A stretch of DNA of 64,000 bases, from positions 310,001 to 374,000 of the forward strand of contig NZ_JAYMFI010000003.1 of assembly GCF_035830635.1 (NCBI RefSeq). Reading direction: 5' to 3'. Within the stretch, counting starts at the first letter, position 1; the number at the start of each line of letters is the position of its first letter. The notes under the pieces are model-generated. The model was not told where the DNA came from and made no database searches. It saw only the letters and a list, made by a program, of their open reading frames with translations. This stretch comes from Adlercreutzia shanghongiae. Its GTDB lineage: Bacteria > Actinomycetota > Coriobacteriia > Coriobacteriales > Eggerthellaceae. Made by a program: the position numbers and the translations under genes. Below are positions 24,897 through 32,812 of this stretch, piece after piece.

Positions 24897-25021
24897 GAAT
24901 AGAGGGCGCTGATGGCAGGGGCAAGGGCGATTGTGCGGATTCGCAAGGTTTTCACAGGTTTGTCACGCTGCGGACATTCATAATGAGCATTGTTCATGTT
25001 GCGCGCCGGAAAGGACGGGCC

Positions 25022-25654
25022 ATGGGGAATCGCCCCGTTGTCAGCAAAGAGCAGATTTTGGACGCTGCCTACGAGATTGCCACGACGCAGGGTCTGGGCG
25101 CGCTGAGTATTCGCGCTGTGGCGGCAGCGTGCGGAGTGGCGGTGGGCACGGTGTACAACTCGTATCCCACGAAGTCTGAGCTGGTCAACGATGTGGTGGG
25201 ACGGTTCTGGCAGCGAGCTTTGTCCGGCTGCATGGGCGTGGCGGGCGAGGCCGCGGAAGGCGAGGTAGCGGGGGATGTCGGCGATTTTGGGGCGCGCGAC
25301 GCGGCAGCTTCCGGCTGCGATGACTTCGTGGCGTTCTGCCGTCGGTTGTCTGGCGAGATGAGCCGGGCTCTGGAAGAGTTTCGTGCCGACTTCCTTGATG
25401 GGCTCACCGCGCTGGGCTCGTACGATTTGGCCGTGGCGCGTCGCCGCGAAGCGGCGAGTTTCGCTCATGTGCGCCGCGGACTGCAGGTGGCTCTTGAGCG
25501 TGATTCGGCTGTTTGCCGCGAGAAGCTGGTGGGTGCGCTGACGCCCGATCGTGTGTGCGATTTGGTGTGGGAGACCATGGTGGACGCTGCCCGCCATAAA
25601 AAGCCTCTCGATGAGACGCTGTTCTCCCTGTTGCGCGACGCGCTGTACGACTGA
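25022..25654 (+). CDS. TetR-family transcriptional regulator
   Basis: I take the ATG at 25022, preceded by AAAGGAC; earlier in-frame starts (24890, 24982) fall in the operators. The 210-residue product has the TetR helix-turn-helix at residues 8-52 (KEQILDAAYEIATTQG, then SIRAVAAACGVAVGTVYNSYPTKSEL) and a helical ligand domain with no recognised ligand. It should repress the divergent membrane-protein gene at 24301-24822 through the paired TGAACA palindromes. Confidence 0.87.
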   Translation: MGNRPVVSKEQILDAAYEIATTQGLGALSIRAVAAACGVAVGTVYNSYPTKSELVNDVVGRFWQRALSGCMGVAGEAAEGEVAGDVGDFGARDAAASGCDDFVAFCRRLSGEMSRALEEFRADFLDGLTALGSYDLAVARRREAASFAHVRRGLQVALERDSAVCREKLVGALTPDRVCDLVWETMVDAARHKKPLDETLFSLLRDALYD

Positions 25655-25752
25655 GGCGTCGCATAGCCAGAGTGGCCACCCAGCGCGACCCAGCCGACGC
25701 TTCTTGTGGGGGTTCTCCTTGATGCTCCATGGGCAACGGTGTGGGCTGCGCC

Positions 25753-26217
25753 CTATTGTCGGTCGAAGTAGTCGCGGTCGGTGAGGTAGTAGGTGCGGAT
25801 GTAGCCGGCGGGGGACACCACAACGAATTCCCCAGTGCGTTCCAGGAAGTAGAGGTCGTCGCCGTCTTCGGCTTGCAGCTTGTGCAGGGAAGCCGGGTCG
25901 GCGATGACGGCATTGGCGGCGGCGAGGTACTCCTCGGTGGTGGCGCACCCGGTTTCCCAGCCGTGCTTCTCGAAGTGCTGCTGCAACTTCTCGTCGGTGC
26001 GGAAGGTGAGGTGCGAGGTGGCTTCGGCGGCGGGCGTATTGCGGGACGACGCGCTCTCGGCTTCGTCGGGAGTAAAGCTGCAAGCTGGTAAGCACAGGAG
26101 CGCCGCTAACCCGAGAGCAAGAAGGGTTCGTGCTAAGCGGTTGGCCCCGCCCCCGTCGCCAAAGGCGAATTGCGGGCGGGGCCCTCGGAGTGCCGCGCTA
26201 TGGCTCTGGGGATTCAT
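25753..26217 (-). CDS. lipoprotein with a toxin-like (CdiA-C/BECR-type) C-terminus
   Basis: The 154-residue product has a hydrophobic segment ending in a lipobox (CLPAC, Cys46), so the mature protein should sit outside the membrane. The C-terminal 85 residues (LTFRTDEKLQQHFEKHGWE... EYLAAANAVI... then GEFVVVSPAGYIRTYYLTDRDYFDRQ) resemble the small ribonuclease-like domain at the ends of polymorphic toxins and phage minor head proteins: an early His, an EYL helix, and a final TYY strand. This likeness is from memory and moderate. The first 25 codons are unusual because a strong DNA hairpin (26143-26183) lies within them. Confidence 0.6.
   Translation of the reverse strand: MNPQSHSAALRGPRPQFAFGDGGGANRLARTLLALGLAALLCLPACSFTPDEAESASSRNTPAAEATSHLTFRTDEKLQQHFEKHGWETGCATTEEYLAAANAVIADPASLHKLQAEDGDDLYFLERTGEFVVVSPAGYIRTYYLTDRDYFDRQ
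26143..26183. repeat. strong hairpin inside the lipoprotein signal-peptide region
   Basis: ggccccgccc (26143-26152) and its inverse (26174-26183) form a perfect 10-bp stem, and tcgcc/ggcga pairs again around AAA inside it. It lies within codons 12-25 of the lipoprotein frame. It may be an attenuating RNA structure or a sign that the N-terminus is misread, though no other start codon precedes the signal peptide. Confidence 0.6.
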
Positions 26218-26296
26218 GGAAGGGGCGACCTTTCTGGTGCACGCTGCTCGTTGACCTCCAGATTATACTGCGGGTATGCGGGTCGACTTTCCGCCG

Positions 26297-26305
26297 TGCT
26301 ACAAT
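26297..26305 (+). promoter_or_regulatory. extended -10 promoter of the HipA-like gene
   Basis: TGCTACAAT contains a good -10 (26300-26305) and the TGn extension, 40 bases before the GTG start of the HipA-like gene. No clear -35 is present. Confidence 0.4.
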
Positions 26306-26344
26306 GTTTCCCACTGTTTCCGCCGGCGTTGAAGGAGGGTCTTC

Positions 26345-27271
26345 GTGATAGAAATCGCCGATCTTCGCGATTGCGCCCCCAGTGGCCTTTTCTACGGCGG
26401 CCGGGCGGGACAGAAAGAGGGAATTCTCATCAACGGGGAGCCTTGGATAGCCAAGTATCCGCGCACGACGCGCGATTTGGCGGGCAAGCATCTGCCGTCT
26501 TATACTTCGAGCCCCGTTTCCGAATACTTGGGCTCGCATATCTACGGGCTGTTGGGCGTCCCGGTTCATGAGACGATGCTCGGGTACCGCGCCGGCAAGA
26601 TCGTGTGCGCGTGCCGCGACTTCACTTTCCCGAACGCGCGCCTCTTCGAGTTCAAGGAGATCAAGAACGCTCTTTCCGATGACAATGCGGGCTTCAGCTC
26701 GGCGCCATCGGATGGAGAGGTCATTCTTCTTGGCGATGTGCTCGCCGCCATTGAGACATCCGATGTCTTGAAGACGGTGCCGGGCGTGCGCGAGCGCTTT
26801 TGGGATATGTTCGTGGTGGATGCCTTCATTAAGAACCCCGATCGCAACAACGGGAACTGGGGCGTTCTCATGACGGCGCCGATGGCTTACGAGCTCGCGC
26901 CCGTCTACGACATGGGCAGCTCGCTCTTCAGCAAGCGCAGTCCCAGCGTGGCGGCGCGTCGGCTGGGGGACGAGACGGCGGAAAACGAGGACGCTTTCGG
27001 GACGAACATTTCTTGCTATCGGCTCTCGGATGGCGAGGGCGGCAGCGCCGCGATTCATCCCTTCGAGTACATGGCGAAAACGGCCAATCCCGATTTGGCC
27101 GCCGCCATTGCGCGCTTCGCGGCGGCGGTGAATGTGGATGCCGTCGACGCGCTCATAGATAGCATGCCAGAGGAAGCCTATGGCATCGTTCTCCTGTCGG
27201 AGCCAATGCGCGCGGAGCACAAGCGTCTTCTGAGAAAGCGCCTCGAAGAGGGCATTCTGCCGCTGCTGTAG
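26345..27271 (+). CDS. HipA/CtkA-like kinase domain protein
   Basis: A GTG start follows AAGGAGGG. The 308-residue product has HipA-C type kinase motifs: WIAKYP (Lys37, the probable ATP lysine), the catalytic loop IKNPDRNNGNWG (Asp166, Asn171) and the metal-binding YDMGSSL (Asp189). It lacks the N-terminal subdomain of classical HipA and no HipB-like antitoxin is adjacent, which fits CtkA-like stand-alone kinases. Substrates of such proteins differ widely; a toxin role is only inferred. The neighbour on the other strand is the toxin-like lipoprotein. Confidence 0.8.
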   Translation: MIEIADLRDCAPSGLFYGGRAGQKEGILINGEPWIAKYPRTTRDLAGKHLPSYTSSPVSEYLGSHIYGLLGVPVHETMLGYRAGKIVCACRDFTFPNARLFEFKEIKNALSDDNAGFSSAPSDGEVILLGDVLAAIETSDVLKTVPGVRERFWDMFVVDAFIKNPDRNNGNWGVLMTAPMAYELAPVYDMGSSLFSKRSPSVAARRLGDETAENEDAFGTNISCYRLSDGEGGSAAIHPFEYMAKTANPDLAAAIARFAAAVNVDAVDALIDSMPEEAYGIVLLSEPMRAEHKRLLRKRLEEGILPLL

Positions 27272-27332
27272 GTAACACGTCCCAGCTGTTCTACAATGGC
27301 TACCGACTGATGGGCTTAACCGGAAGGCTCCT

Positions 27333-27995
27333 ATGAACGATATCCAGGGCGTGCTGTTCGATGCGGATGGCACGCTGATTGACACCTACGACATCATTCT
27401 CGCCTCTATGCGCTACACCATCAACGACGTGCTGGGGCGCGATCTGCCCGATGAGGCGCTTATGGCGGGGGTGGGCACGCCCCTGTACGACCAGATGCTC
27501 GGCTTCGCGGAAGGCGACGAGGTTCTGGCCGAGCACCTGCTGGGCACGTACCGCGAGCACAACGTGGCCGTGCACGATGCCGGCGTGCGGGCCTTTCCCG
27601 ACACGCGTGCGGCGTTGGAACGGTTGCGGGCCGCCGGCATTCCCATGGGCGTCGTCACCTCGAAGCGTCACGCGCTCGCCCAGCGCGGGCTGGATATGAG
27701 CGGTATCGGCGACCTCTTCGACGTGCTCATCGCGCCTGATGACTGGCCCGAGCACAAGCCGGCCCCCGGGCCCATCCTTCGTGCTTGCGAGCTTATGGGA
27801 CTCGATGCGTCCCACTGCCTGTATGTGGGCGACAGTCCCTTCGACATGCAGGCCGGCAACGCCGCCGGCTGCGCCACGGTGGCCGCGCTCTGGGGCATGT
27901 TCTCGCGCGAGGCCCTTGCCGCCGAGAACCCCACGATGATGTGCGACTCGCTCGGCGAGATGGCGGAGCGCCTGGCATTTTGCGAGCGCGCCTAG
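27333..27995 (+). CDS. HAD-superfamily hydrolase (phosphoglycolate phosphatase-like)
   Basis: The 220-residue product carries the HAD motifs in order: motif I LFDADGTLIDTYD (nucleophile Asp9 and acid Asp11), a C1-type helical cap, motif II VVTSKRH (Thr/Ser), motif III lysine in HKPAPGPIL, and motif IV YVGDSPFDMQAG. This layout matches the PpaX/Gph group of small-molecule phosphatases. GGAAGG precedes the ATG. It lies between unrelated genes and its substrate is unknown. Confidence 0.87.
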   Translation: MNDIQGVLFDADGTLIDTYDIILASMRYTINDVLGRDLPDEALMAGVGTPLYDQMLGFAEGDEVLAEHLLGTYREHNVAVHDAGVRAFPDTRAALERLRAAGIPMGVVTSKRHALAQRGLDMSGIGDLFDVLIAPDDWPEHKPAPGPILRACELMGLDASHCLYVGDSPFDMQAGNAAGCATVAALWGMFSREALAAENPTMMCDSLGEMAERLAFCERA

Positions 27996-28025
27996 GCGCG
28001 GTACGCGGTTTTTCCGAAAAAGTTC

Positions 28026-28056
28026 TTGCTCGTGACGCAGCGTCGTGTTGTAGAAA
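28026..28056 (+). promoter_or_regulatory. possible MerR-type promoter
   Basis: TTGCTC (28026-28031) and TAGAAA (28051-28056) are 19 bases apart, and the spacer contains the palindrome gacgc-a-gcgtc (28034-28044). The palindrome is not centred, so the case is weaker than the two other MerR promoters in this window. It reads into the MerR gene at 28080. Confidence 0.45.
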
Positions 28057-28079
28057 CGAGGAGGAAAGGAGGTGCCACC

Positions 28080-28958
28080 ATGGTCGAGAAGAACGAAACA
28101 GCACGATGCGAGGAACGCCGCGGCGCGGCTGGGCTCGGCGCGCGAGCCTCGGAAGCAGCGACCCGCTATACCACCGGCGAGCTGGCCGAGGCGTGCGGGA
28201 CCACGGTGCGAACCGTGCAGTACTACGATGGCAAGGGGCTGCTCTCGCCCTCGGACTACTCCGAGGGTGGCCGGCGGCTCTATGCTGCCGACGATGCGCG
28301 CCAGCTCCACTTCATTCTCATGCTGAAGGCGCTGGGGCTTTCCCTGGCGCAGATTAAGGGCGTTCTCGAAAGCCCGCACCGTCACGTCATCCTAGGTGAC
28401 TTGCTGGACGAGAGTGCGCGGTCGCTGCGCGAGGAGGCCGAAGAGCTCCAAAGTCGGCTGCGCGCCATTGAGGCGATGGGCGATGACATCAGGCGCTACG
28501 GCACTCTGACGGCAACAAGCAAGCTCGCCATGGTGAGGCGAATGGAAGACAAGCGAGCGGAAAGGCGTTGGCATGCGGTGATGATCCTCGTGGGCATCCT
28601 CATGGATGTGGCGTGGATCGGCACCCTGGTGCTCGGCATACTCACGGGCGTGTGGTGGCCGTTCCCCATTGCGCTCGTGGCAGTGGCGGCTGCGGGCTTC
28701 TGGCTGGTCGTTCACTTCAACGACCACACGACCTATCTGTGCCCGGCGTGCCGGGCCGATTTCCGGCCGAATCTGGGTGCGTTCTTCGTGGCGTGCCATA
28801 CCCCCACTACGCGCAAGCTTACCTGCCCGTGCTGCGGCGAGAAGAACTGGTGCGTCGAACGCTTCCACGCCGAGCCGCTTGCCGTCGGTCGCGGCGAATG
28901 CGTGCCCGGCACCTGCACCCACGGCGCGTGCGCGGCGGACGAGGGAGGTGCGCGATGA
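28080..28958 (+). CDS. MerR-family regulator with membrane helices and zinc ribbon
   Basis: A textbook AAAGGAGGTG site precedes the ATG at 28080. The 292-residue product has an N-terminal disordered stretch, a MerR winged helix (YTTGELAEACGTTVRTVQYYDGKGLL, from about residue 30), a coiled coil, two membrane helices (about residues 165-185 and 192-208) and a C-terminal cysteine-rich zinc-ribbon region (CPACRAD, CPCCGEKNWC). A DNA-binding protein anchored in the membrane probably senses envelope stress. It overlaps the CPBP protease gene by four bases (ATGA), so the two should work together. Confidence 0.83.
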   Translation: MVEKNETARCEERRGAAGLGARASEAATRYTTGELAEACGTTVRTVQYYDGKGLLSPSDYSEGGRRLYAADDARQLHFILMLKALGLSLAQIKGVLESPHRHVILGDLLDESARSLREEAEELQSRLRAIEAMGDDIRRYGTLTATSKLAMVRRMEDKRAERRWHAVMILVGILMDVAWIGTLVLGILTGVWWPFPIALVAVAAAGFWLVVHFNDHTTYLCPACRADFRPNLGAFFVACHTPTTRKLTCPCCGEKNWCVERFHAEPLAVGRGECVPGTCTHGACAADEGGAR

Positions 28959-29917
28959 GCCGACTGAGAGCGTTTCTGGCCGCCCATCGGGCTGGCACCT
29001 TCTGCGTCGTGACCTTCGCTCTCACCTGGGCGTTCTGGTTCGCGACGGTGTACCCTGCGGCGATTCCGCTGCTGCAGGCCGGGCAAAACCCCTTGAGCGG
29101 ACCGACGGTAACGCTGTTCGTCGGCGCGGGCATGTTCTTTCCGGCCATTGGCGTTGTGCTGACGCGCCTGCTGACCGGCGAGGGCTTCCGTGGCGCGTGG
29201 GTGCGTCCGCGCGAGTTCCGACGCACATGGAAGTACTGGGTTGCGGGGTGGTTCGGTCCGATGCTGCTGGTGGCGCTGGGCGCTGTCGTGTTCTTCCTCA
29301 TCTTCCCGGGTGACTTCGACCCGTCGTGCCCGCTGTTCCGGGAAACGCTCAACGCCCAGTTGGCGGCGGCCGGCCAGCCGCCTCTGGACGAGGCGCAGGC
29401 GCAGGCCCTGATGGGGATGCAGCTGGCACTCGTGCTCGTCTGCCCGCTGCTGAACGTGGTCACGTGCTTCGGGGAGGAATGGGGCTGGCGCGGCTACCTG
29501 CTCCCGCATCTGATGGAGCGCCATTCTGCGACGTGGGGCATCGTCGTCGTGGGCGTTGTCTGGGGCCTGTGGCACGCGCCCATCACGGTGCTCGGGCACA
29601 ACTACGGCCTCGGCTATCCGGGGTGGCCGGTTGTGGGCATTTTCGCGATGATCTGCTTCTGTACGGCGCTGAGCGCCTTTTTCGGCTGGCTTACCCTGCG
29701 CTCAGGCAGTTGCCTGCCGGCCACGTTCGCCCACGGAGCCCTGAACGGCTGCGTCTCCGCGCCGGTGCTTTTCATGGCTGTGACGCCGAACCCCTTCATC
29801 GGCCCCGCCTGCACCGGCATCATCGGCGGCCTCGGCCTCATCGCGGTTGCCATCCTGTGCGTCGTGTCCCTGCGAAGGAATCCGCCGAGGTTCCTGTCGA
29901 ACGGTAGGCAACAGTAG
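28955..29917 (+). CDS. CPBP-family intramembrane metalloprotease
   Basis: The start overlaps the MerR stop (ATGA at 28955-28958). The 320-residue product has about eight membrane helices and the CPBP (Abi) motifs: EEWGWRGYLLP (Glu pair and Arg), a WGLWHAP helix with the catalytic His, and a later TLRSGSCLPATFAHGALN segment with another His and Asn. In eukaryotes the family cleaves prenylated proteins; in bacteria many members are linked to bacteriocin immunity or maturation. Coupling to a membrane-bound MerR regulator suggests a stress- or antibiotic-responsive pair. Confidence 0.85.
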   Translation: MSRLRAFLAAHRAGTFCVVTFALTWAFWFATVYPAAIPLLQAGQNPLSGPTVTLFVGAGMFFPAIGVVLTRLLTGEGFRGAWVRPREFRRTWKYWVAGWFGPMLLVALGAVVFFLIFPGDFDPSCPLFRETLNAQLAAAGQPPLDEAQAQALMGMQLALVLVCPLLNVVTCFGEEWGWRGYLLPHLMERHSATWGIVVVGVVWGLWHAPITVLGHNYGLGYPGWPVVGIFAMICFCTALSAFFGWLTLRSGSCLPATFAHGALNGCVSAPVLFMAVTPNPFIGPACTGIIGGLGLIAVAILCVVSLRRNPPRFLSNGRQQ

Positions 29918-29948
29918 CGCGCGGCTGGTTTTCGGGTTGAGGTAGGGG

Positions 29949-29981
29949 CCGGGTGCGGCGCGTTTGTCGCTGCACCCGGCT
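29949..29981 (+). terminator. terminator of the MerR-CPBP operon
   Basis: A perfect 9-bp stem (gccgggtgc at 29949-29957 with 29973-29981) is followed by tcttctgtt, 31 bases after the CPBP stop. Confidence 0.65.
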
Positions 29982-30036
29982 CTTCTGTTGCGAGCGCGGC
30001 GGGTTGCGGCGCAGCGGCCGGCCCCTGTCGCACCCG

Positions 30037-30489
30037 TTATGCGAGGCGCATGTGCAGGATGGGGAAGGGGTCTCCCATGCCGTCGGTTTCCGAACGGTCG
30101 AACGTGCGGAAACCGTAGTGTTCGTAGAAGCCGACGGCCTGGTCGTTCTGCTCGTTCGCGTCCACCAGCGTGGCGCCAAGCTCGTTTGTGGCGTAGTCGA
30201 GAAGGCGCGTCCCTAGCCCCTGTCCGCGCAGGGCCGGATCGATGAACAGCATCTCCACCATGGCGCCGTCGACGCCGAGAAAGCCCGCAACCGCGCCGGC
30301 GCCGTCTCGGCAAACGACCAAGTGCGCGACGGATGTGATCGCGTCCGGCACATAGCCCGCGATGCGCTCGATATCATCCGGCGTAAGGAACGTATGCGTC
30401 GCCTCTACCGACGCCCGCCAGCATGCCACCAGCTCAGCGAGGAGCCCCGTGTCGCCGCCAATTTCAACGTTCTCGATGTTGAACCGCAC
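30037..30489 (-). CDS. GNAT N-acetyltransferase
   Basis: The 150-residue product is a complete GNAT domain: strand beta-4 MVEMLFIDPALRG, the acetyl-CoA loop RGQGLGTRLL (Q/R-x-x-G-x-G), and the C-terminal NDQAVGFYEHYGFRTFDRSETD. It resembles the YjaB-like group. The acceptor is unknown. A CGAGAGGAGGGGC site precedes the start. The DUF3788 gene ends 12 bases upstream on the same strand, so the two may be co-transcribed. Confidence 0.87.
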   Translation of the reverse strand: MRFNIENVEIGGDTGLLAELVACWRASVEATHTFLTPDDIERIAGYVPDAITSVAHLVVCRDGAGAVAGFLGVDGAMVEMLFIDPALRGQGLGTRLLDYATNELGATLVDANEQNDQAVGFYEHYGFRTFDRSETDGMGDPFPILHMRLA

Positions 30490-30501
30490 GATGCCCCTCC
30501 T

Positions 30502-30921
30502 CTATTTTCGCGAAACGTTCGGTTTTCGCTTGATTGCGAGCAAACGCATGAAGTCTTCGAAAAGGGAGGTGTCCGACGGTTCGAACATCACCCATTTTCC
30601 GTCGCGGTACGTCCGTGCGTCATCGTAGGCTCTCTGGATTTCCTCGGAGAAGGTATCACGGTCTGCCTCGAACTTCGCGCGCTCGCTCTCTCCGAAAATG
30701 ACCATGAAGCCGACGCAGTTCTTCCGGGCATATAGAGCGCACAGCGTCTTGCCGCCCCGGCGATACTTGTATTCGTACTCCCACGCCTTGCCGCCGCTGG
30801 CCCATTGGCGATTCATATCGTACCTTTCGTCAATGGCGGAACAGAGGGTTGCCCAGACCTCAAAAAGAGGCTCACCGACGAGTGCTATCAGCTCCTGATC
30901 GGTGGGAGTGTGTTCAAGCAT
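30502..30921 (-). CDS. DUF3788 family protein
   Basis: I use the ATG at 30921, preceded by TAGGAGC; the longer frame to 31116 runs through unrelated DNA. The 139-residue product matches the DUF3788 pattern: an N-terminal helical part with GEPLFEVWATLCSAI, the aromatic WEYEYKYRRGGKTLCALY strands, GFMVIFGESERAKFE, and the KWVMFEP segment near the end. The family is of unknown function and common in gut anaerobes. It stands before the GNAT gene in a likely operon. Confidence 0.8.
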   Translation of the reverse strand: MLEHTPTDQELIALVGEPLFEVWATLCSAIDERYDMNRQWASGGKAWEYEYKYRRGGKTLCALYARKNCVGFMVIFGESERAKFEADRDTFSEEIQRAYDDARTYRDGKWVMFEPSDTSLFEDFMRLLAIKRKPNVSRK

Positions 30922-31028
30922 GGGCGCTCCTAAGAACGGAGGGGCGGGGGCGGCGAGGGATTGAGGCTCCATATTAACGATTCGCCGCGCCACTGGCAAT
31001 GAGCTCGCGCACAGTGCGCGCGGGCGCG

Positions 31029-31109
31029 CTACTTCTGCCAGTGCTTCAGGTGGGGGACGATGACGCCCATGAACGAGACGGCCTCCTCGTGGGGCATGCC
31101 GGTGGCCTC
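31029..31109 (-). pseudogene. 3' remnant of a zinc-ribbon XRE regulator gene
   Basis: The reverse strand encodes EATGMPHEEAVSFMGVIVPH followed by LKHWQK and a stop, the last 26 codons of a protein nearly identical to the end of the XRE regulator at 32278-32727. 60 bases (31026-31085 and 32275-32334) are identical and the remaining 24 differ at a few positions. The 5' part is missing and the remnant ends where the ATPase promoter begins (TTGACA at 31110). Confidence 0.85.
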
Positions 31110-31184
31110 TTGACAAAACAGTAAACGACAGTAAAAAATGTCAGAAACAGTAAACGACAGTAAAAGAATTCTAAAACAGTAAAA
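31110..31184 (+). promoter_or_regulatory. promoter with five evenly spaced ACAGTAAA boxes
   Basis: TTGACA lies at 31110-31115 with TAAAAA 16 bases on. ACAGTAAA boxes begin at 31118, 31128, 31147, 31157 and 31176, so the spacing alternates 10, 19, 10, 19 bases. All boxes point the same way and therefore lie near one face of the helix. They fill the whole upstream region of the ATPase gene and look like a multimer-binding operator. GGGAGG at 31189-31194 is the ribosome site. Confidence 0.8.
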
Positions 31185-31198
31185 CTCTGGGAGGCGCT

Positions 31199-32245
31199 AT
31201 GAAGCAGCAGAATCCTTACACTCTGACATTCGGCAAGGAACCCACCCAGCTCATTGCGCGGGCGGCCCAGTCGCAGCAGGTCATCGATGCCTTTCTCGGC
31301 GAGCCGAGCGCCCAGCAGGTGTACATGGTCACCGGTATCCGAGGATCGGGCAAAACGGTCTTCATGACCGAAATCGCCCGGAAAATCGCCTCACAGAAGG
31401 ATTGGATAAGCGTCGAGCTCAATCCCGAGCGCGATCTGCTGACGAGCCTTGCGGCGAAGCTGTCCAGCGAAAACGAGCTCGCGCGTCTTTTTCAGTCGGC
31501 TGAGATCAATCTCTCGTTTTTCGGATTCGGACTGGATGTCAAGAGTGCCGCCCCTATTACCGAGATAGAGACGGCACTTCAAAAAATGCTCCTTAGCCTT
31601 AAAAAGAAGGGGAAGCGCCTGCTGATCAGCGTTGATGAAGTTACCAATACTCCCCAGATGAGAGCATTCGCTGCCGCCTTCCAGATTTTTCTGCGCCAAG
31701 ATCTCCCCGTCTATCTTCTGATGACGGGGCTGTACGAGAACGTGAGCGCGCTTCAGGACGAGAAGAGCCTGACCTTCCTCTATCGGGCGCCTAAAATTCA
31801 CCTCGGCCCTTTGAACATTGGCACCATTGCCGAAGACTACCGGTCGGTTCTCGGGCTTGGCGAGCAGGAGGGGCTGGCTCTTGCGAAGCTGACAAAAGGG
31901 TACTCGTTTGCGTTCCAGGTGCTCGGTTATTTTGCTTGGGAGAACGCCGACGATCCTCGGGCGGCTCGGCAGCTCGCGCGACAGTATCTCGACGAGTATG
32001 CCTACGACAAGGTGTGGTCCGAGCTCTCGCGAAAGGATCGCGAGGTCCTTTGCGGCATTGCCCAGGTGAAGTCCGGTCGCATTGGCGACATACGCGAGCT
32101 GCTGGGCTTGAGCACCAACGAGTTTAATCCTTACCGCCAACGCCTTATACGCAAGGGCATCATTTCCGGAGACGAGCGCGGCTACGTGCGCGTGCTCTTG
32201 CCGTTCTTCGACCAGTACGCGCTCGCTCACTACGATCTGGGGTAG
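31199..32245 (+). CDS. AAA ATPase with C-terminal winged helix
   Basis: The 348-residue product has a Walker A loop VTGIRGSGKTVFM (Lys52), a Walker B RLLISVDEVTNT, and a sensor region VYLLMTGLYENV, in the order of the ATPase_2/Orc-like STAND group. The C-terminal 90 residues (LSRKDREVLCGIAQV... DIRELLGLSTNEFNPYRQRL) form a winged helix that could bind DNA. It is less GC-rich and uses codons somewhat unlike its neighbours. It lies between a gene remnant and the intact gene of the same type, so it is probably an inserted module. Autoregulation at the ACAGTAAA boxes is inferred. Confidence 0.85.
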   Translation: MKQQNPYTLTFGKEPTQLIARAAQSQQVIDAFLGEPSAQQVYMVTGIRGSGKTVFMTEIARKIASQKDWISVELNPERDLLTSLAAKLSSENELARLFQSAEINLSFFGFGLDVKSAAPITEIETALQKMLLSLKKKGKRLLISVDEVTNTPQMRAFAAAFQIFLRQDLPVYLLMTGLYENVSALQDEKSLTFLYRAPKIHLGPLNIGTIAEDYRSVLGLGEQEGLALAKLTKGYSFAFQVLGYFAWENADDPRAARQLARQYLDEYAYDKVWSELSRKDREVLCGIAQVKSGRIGDIRELLGLSTNEFNPYRQRLIRKGIISGDERGYVRVLLPFFDQYALAHYDLG

Positions 32246-32275
32246 CACTTGCAGAGGTCGCAAGTGCTACCCCAG
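32237..32275. terminator. 16-bp perfect hairpin spanning the ATPase stop codon
   Basis: 32237-32252 (containing the TAG stop at 32243-32245) pairs perfectly with 32260-32275 around a 7-base loop. It separates two converging genes. Its right edge is exactly where the duplicated XRE 3' end begins (32275), so it may mark a module boundary as well as ending transcription. Confidence 0.75.
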
Positions 32276-32277
32276 CG

Positions 32278-32727
32278 CTACTTCTGCCAGTGCTTCAGGT
32301 GGGGGACGATGACGCCCATGAACGAGACGGCCTCTTCCTGCGACATGCCCGTGGCCTCCATGAGGAAGGGGGTTGTCTTCTCGATGAGCTCGTCTTCGTC
32401 GTGATATGCGAACTGGCCGTCGTCGTAGCACCACTTGCAGTACGCCGCGTTCTCCGCGCCGTCGGCATCGGTGCCATGGGGCATGTTGGGCACGGTGAAG
32501 GGGGTGCCGCAGCACTGGCACAGCTGGGTTACGTCGATGTCGAAAAGCTGGATAACGGGGATATCCAGCACGGTCGCGATCAGCTTGCGCATGTCCACGG
32601 ACGGCTCGGTCTCGCCGTTTTCCCAGCGCGACACCGCCTGGCGCGTGACATAGAGTTTCTCGGCCAGGTCCTGCTGGGTCATTCCGCGCTGCTCCCGCGC
32701 TTCGGCAAGGGTCTCTTTGAACGGCAT
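32278..32727 (-). CDS. XRE-family regulator with zinc-ribbon domain
   Basis: The 149-residue product has an N-terminal Cro/C1 helix-turn-helix (MTQQDLAEKLYVTRQAVSRW, residues ~15-34) and a C-terminal putative zinc-ribbon domain with CQCCGTPF and YCKWCYDDGQF cysteine knuckles, then FLMEATGM and HLKHWQK. This fusion is common in Firmicutes and Actinobacteria, where the zinc-ribbon part alone is PF12674-like. A truncated copy of its 3' end lies 1.25 kb away (31029-31109), across the inserted ATPase gene. Confidence 0.86.
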   Translation of the reverse strand: MPFKETLAEAREQRGMTQQDLAEKLYVTRQAVSRWENGETEPSVDMRKLIATVLDIPVIQLFDIDVTQLCQCCGTPFTVPNMPHGTDADGAENAAYCKWCYDDGQFAYHDEDELIEKTTPFLMEATGMSQEEAVSFMGVIVPHLKHWQK

Positions 32728-32812
32728 GGTCGCCTCTTTTCTCTTGGTTTCTCAGCTGGTTTCATTCTGGCTGCCGAGGCGTCCTCTTTCAAGCAACGTT
32801 CTGTTGCGCCGG

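Noticed and set aside
26345..27271. Search for a HipB-like antitoxin next to the HipA-like gene
   Set aside because: The upstream forward DNA has no helix-turn-helix frame; the nearest gene is the reverse-strand lipoprotein, so no classical HipBA pair is claimed.
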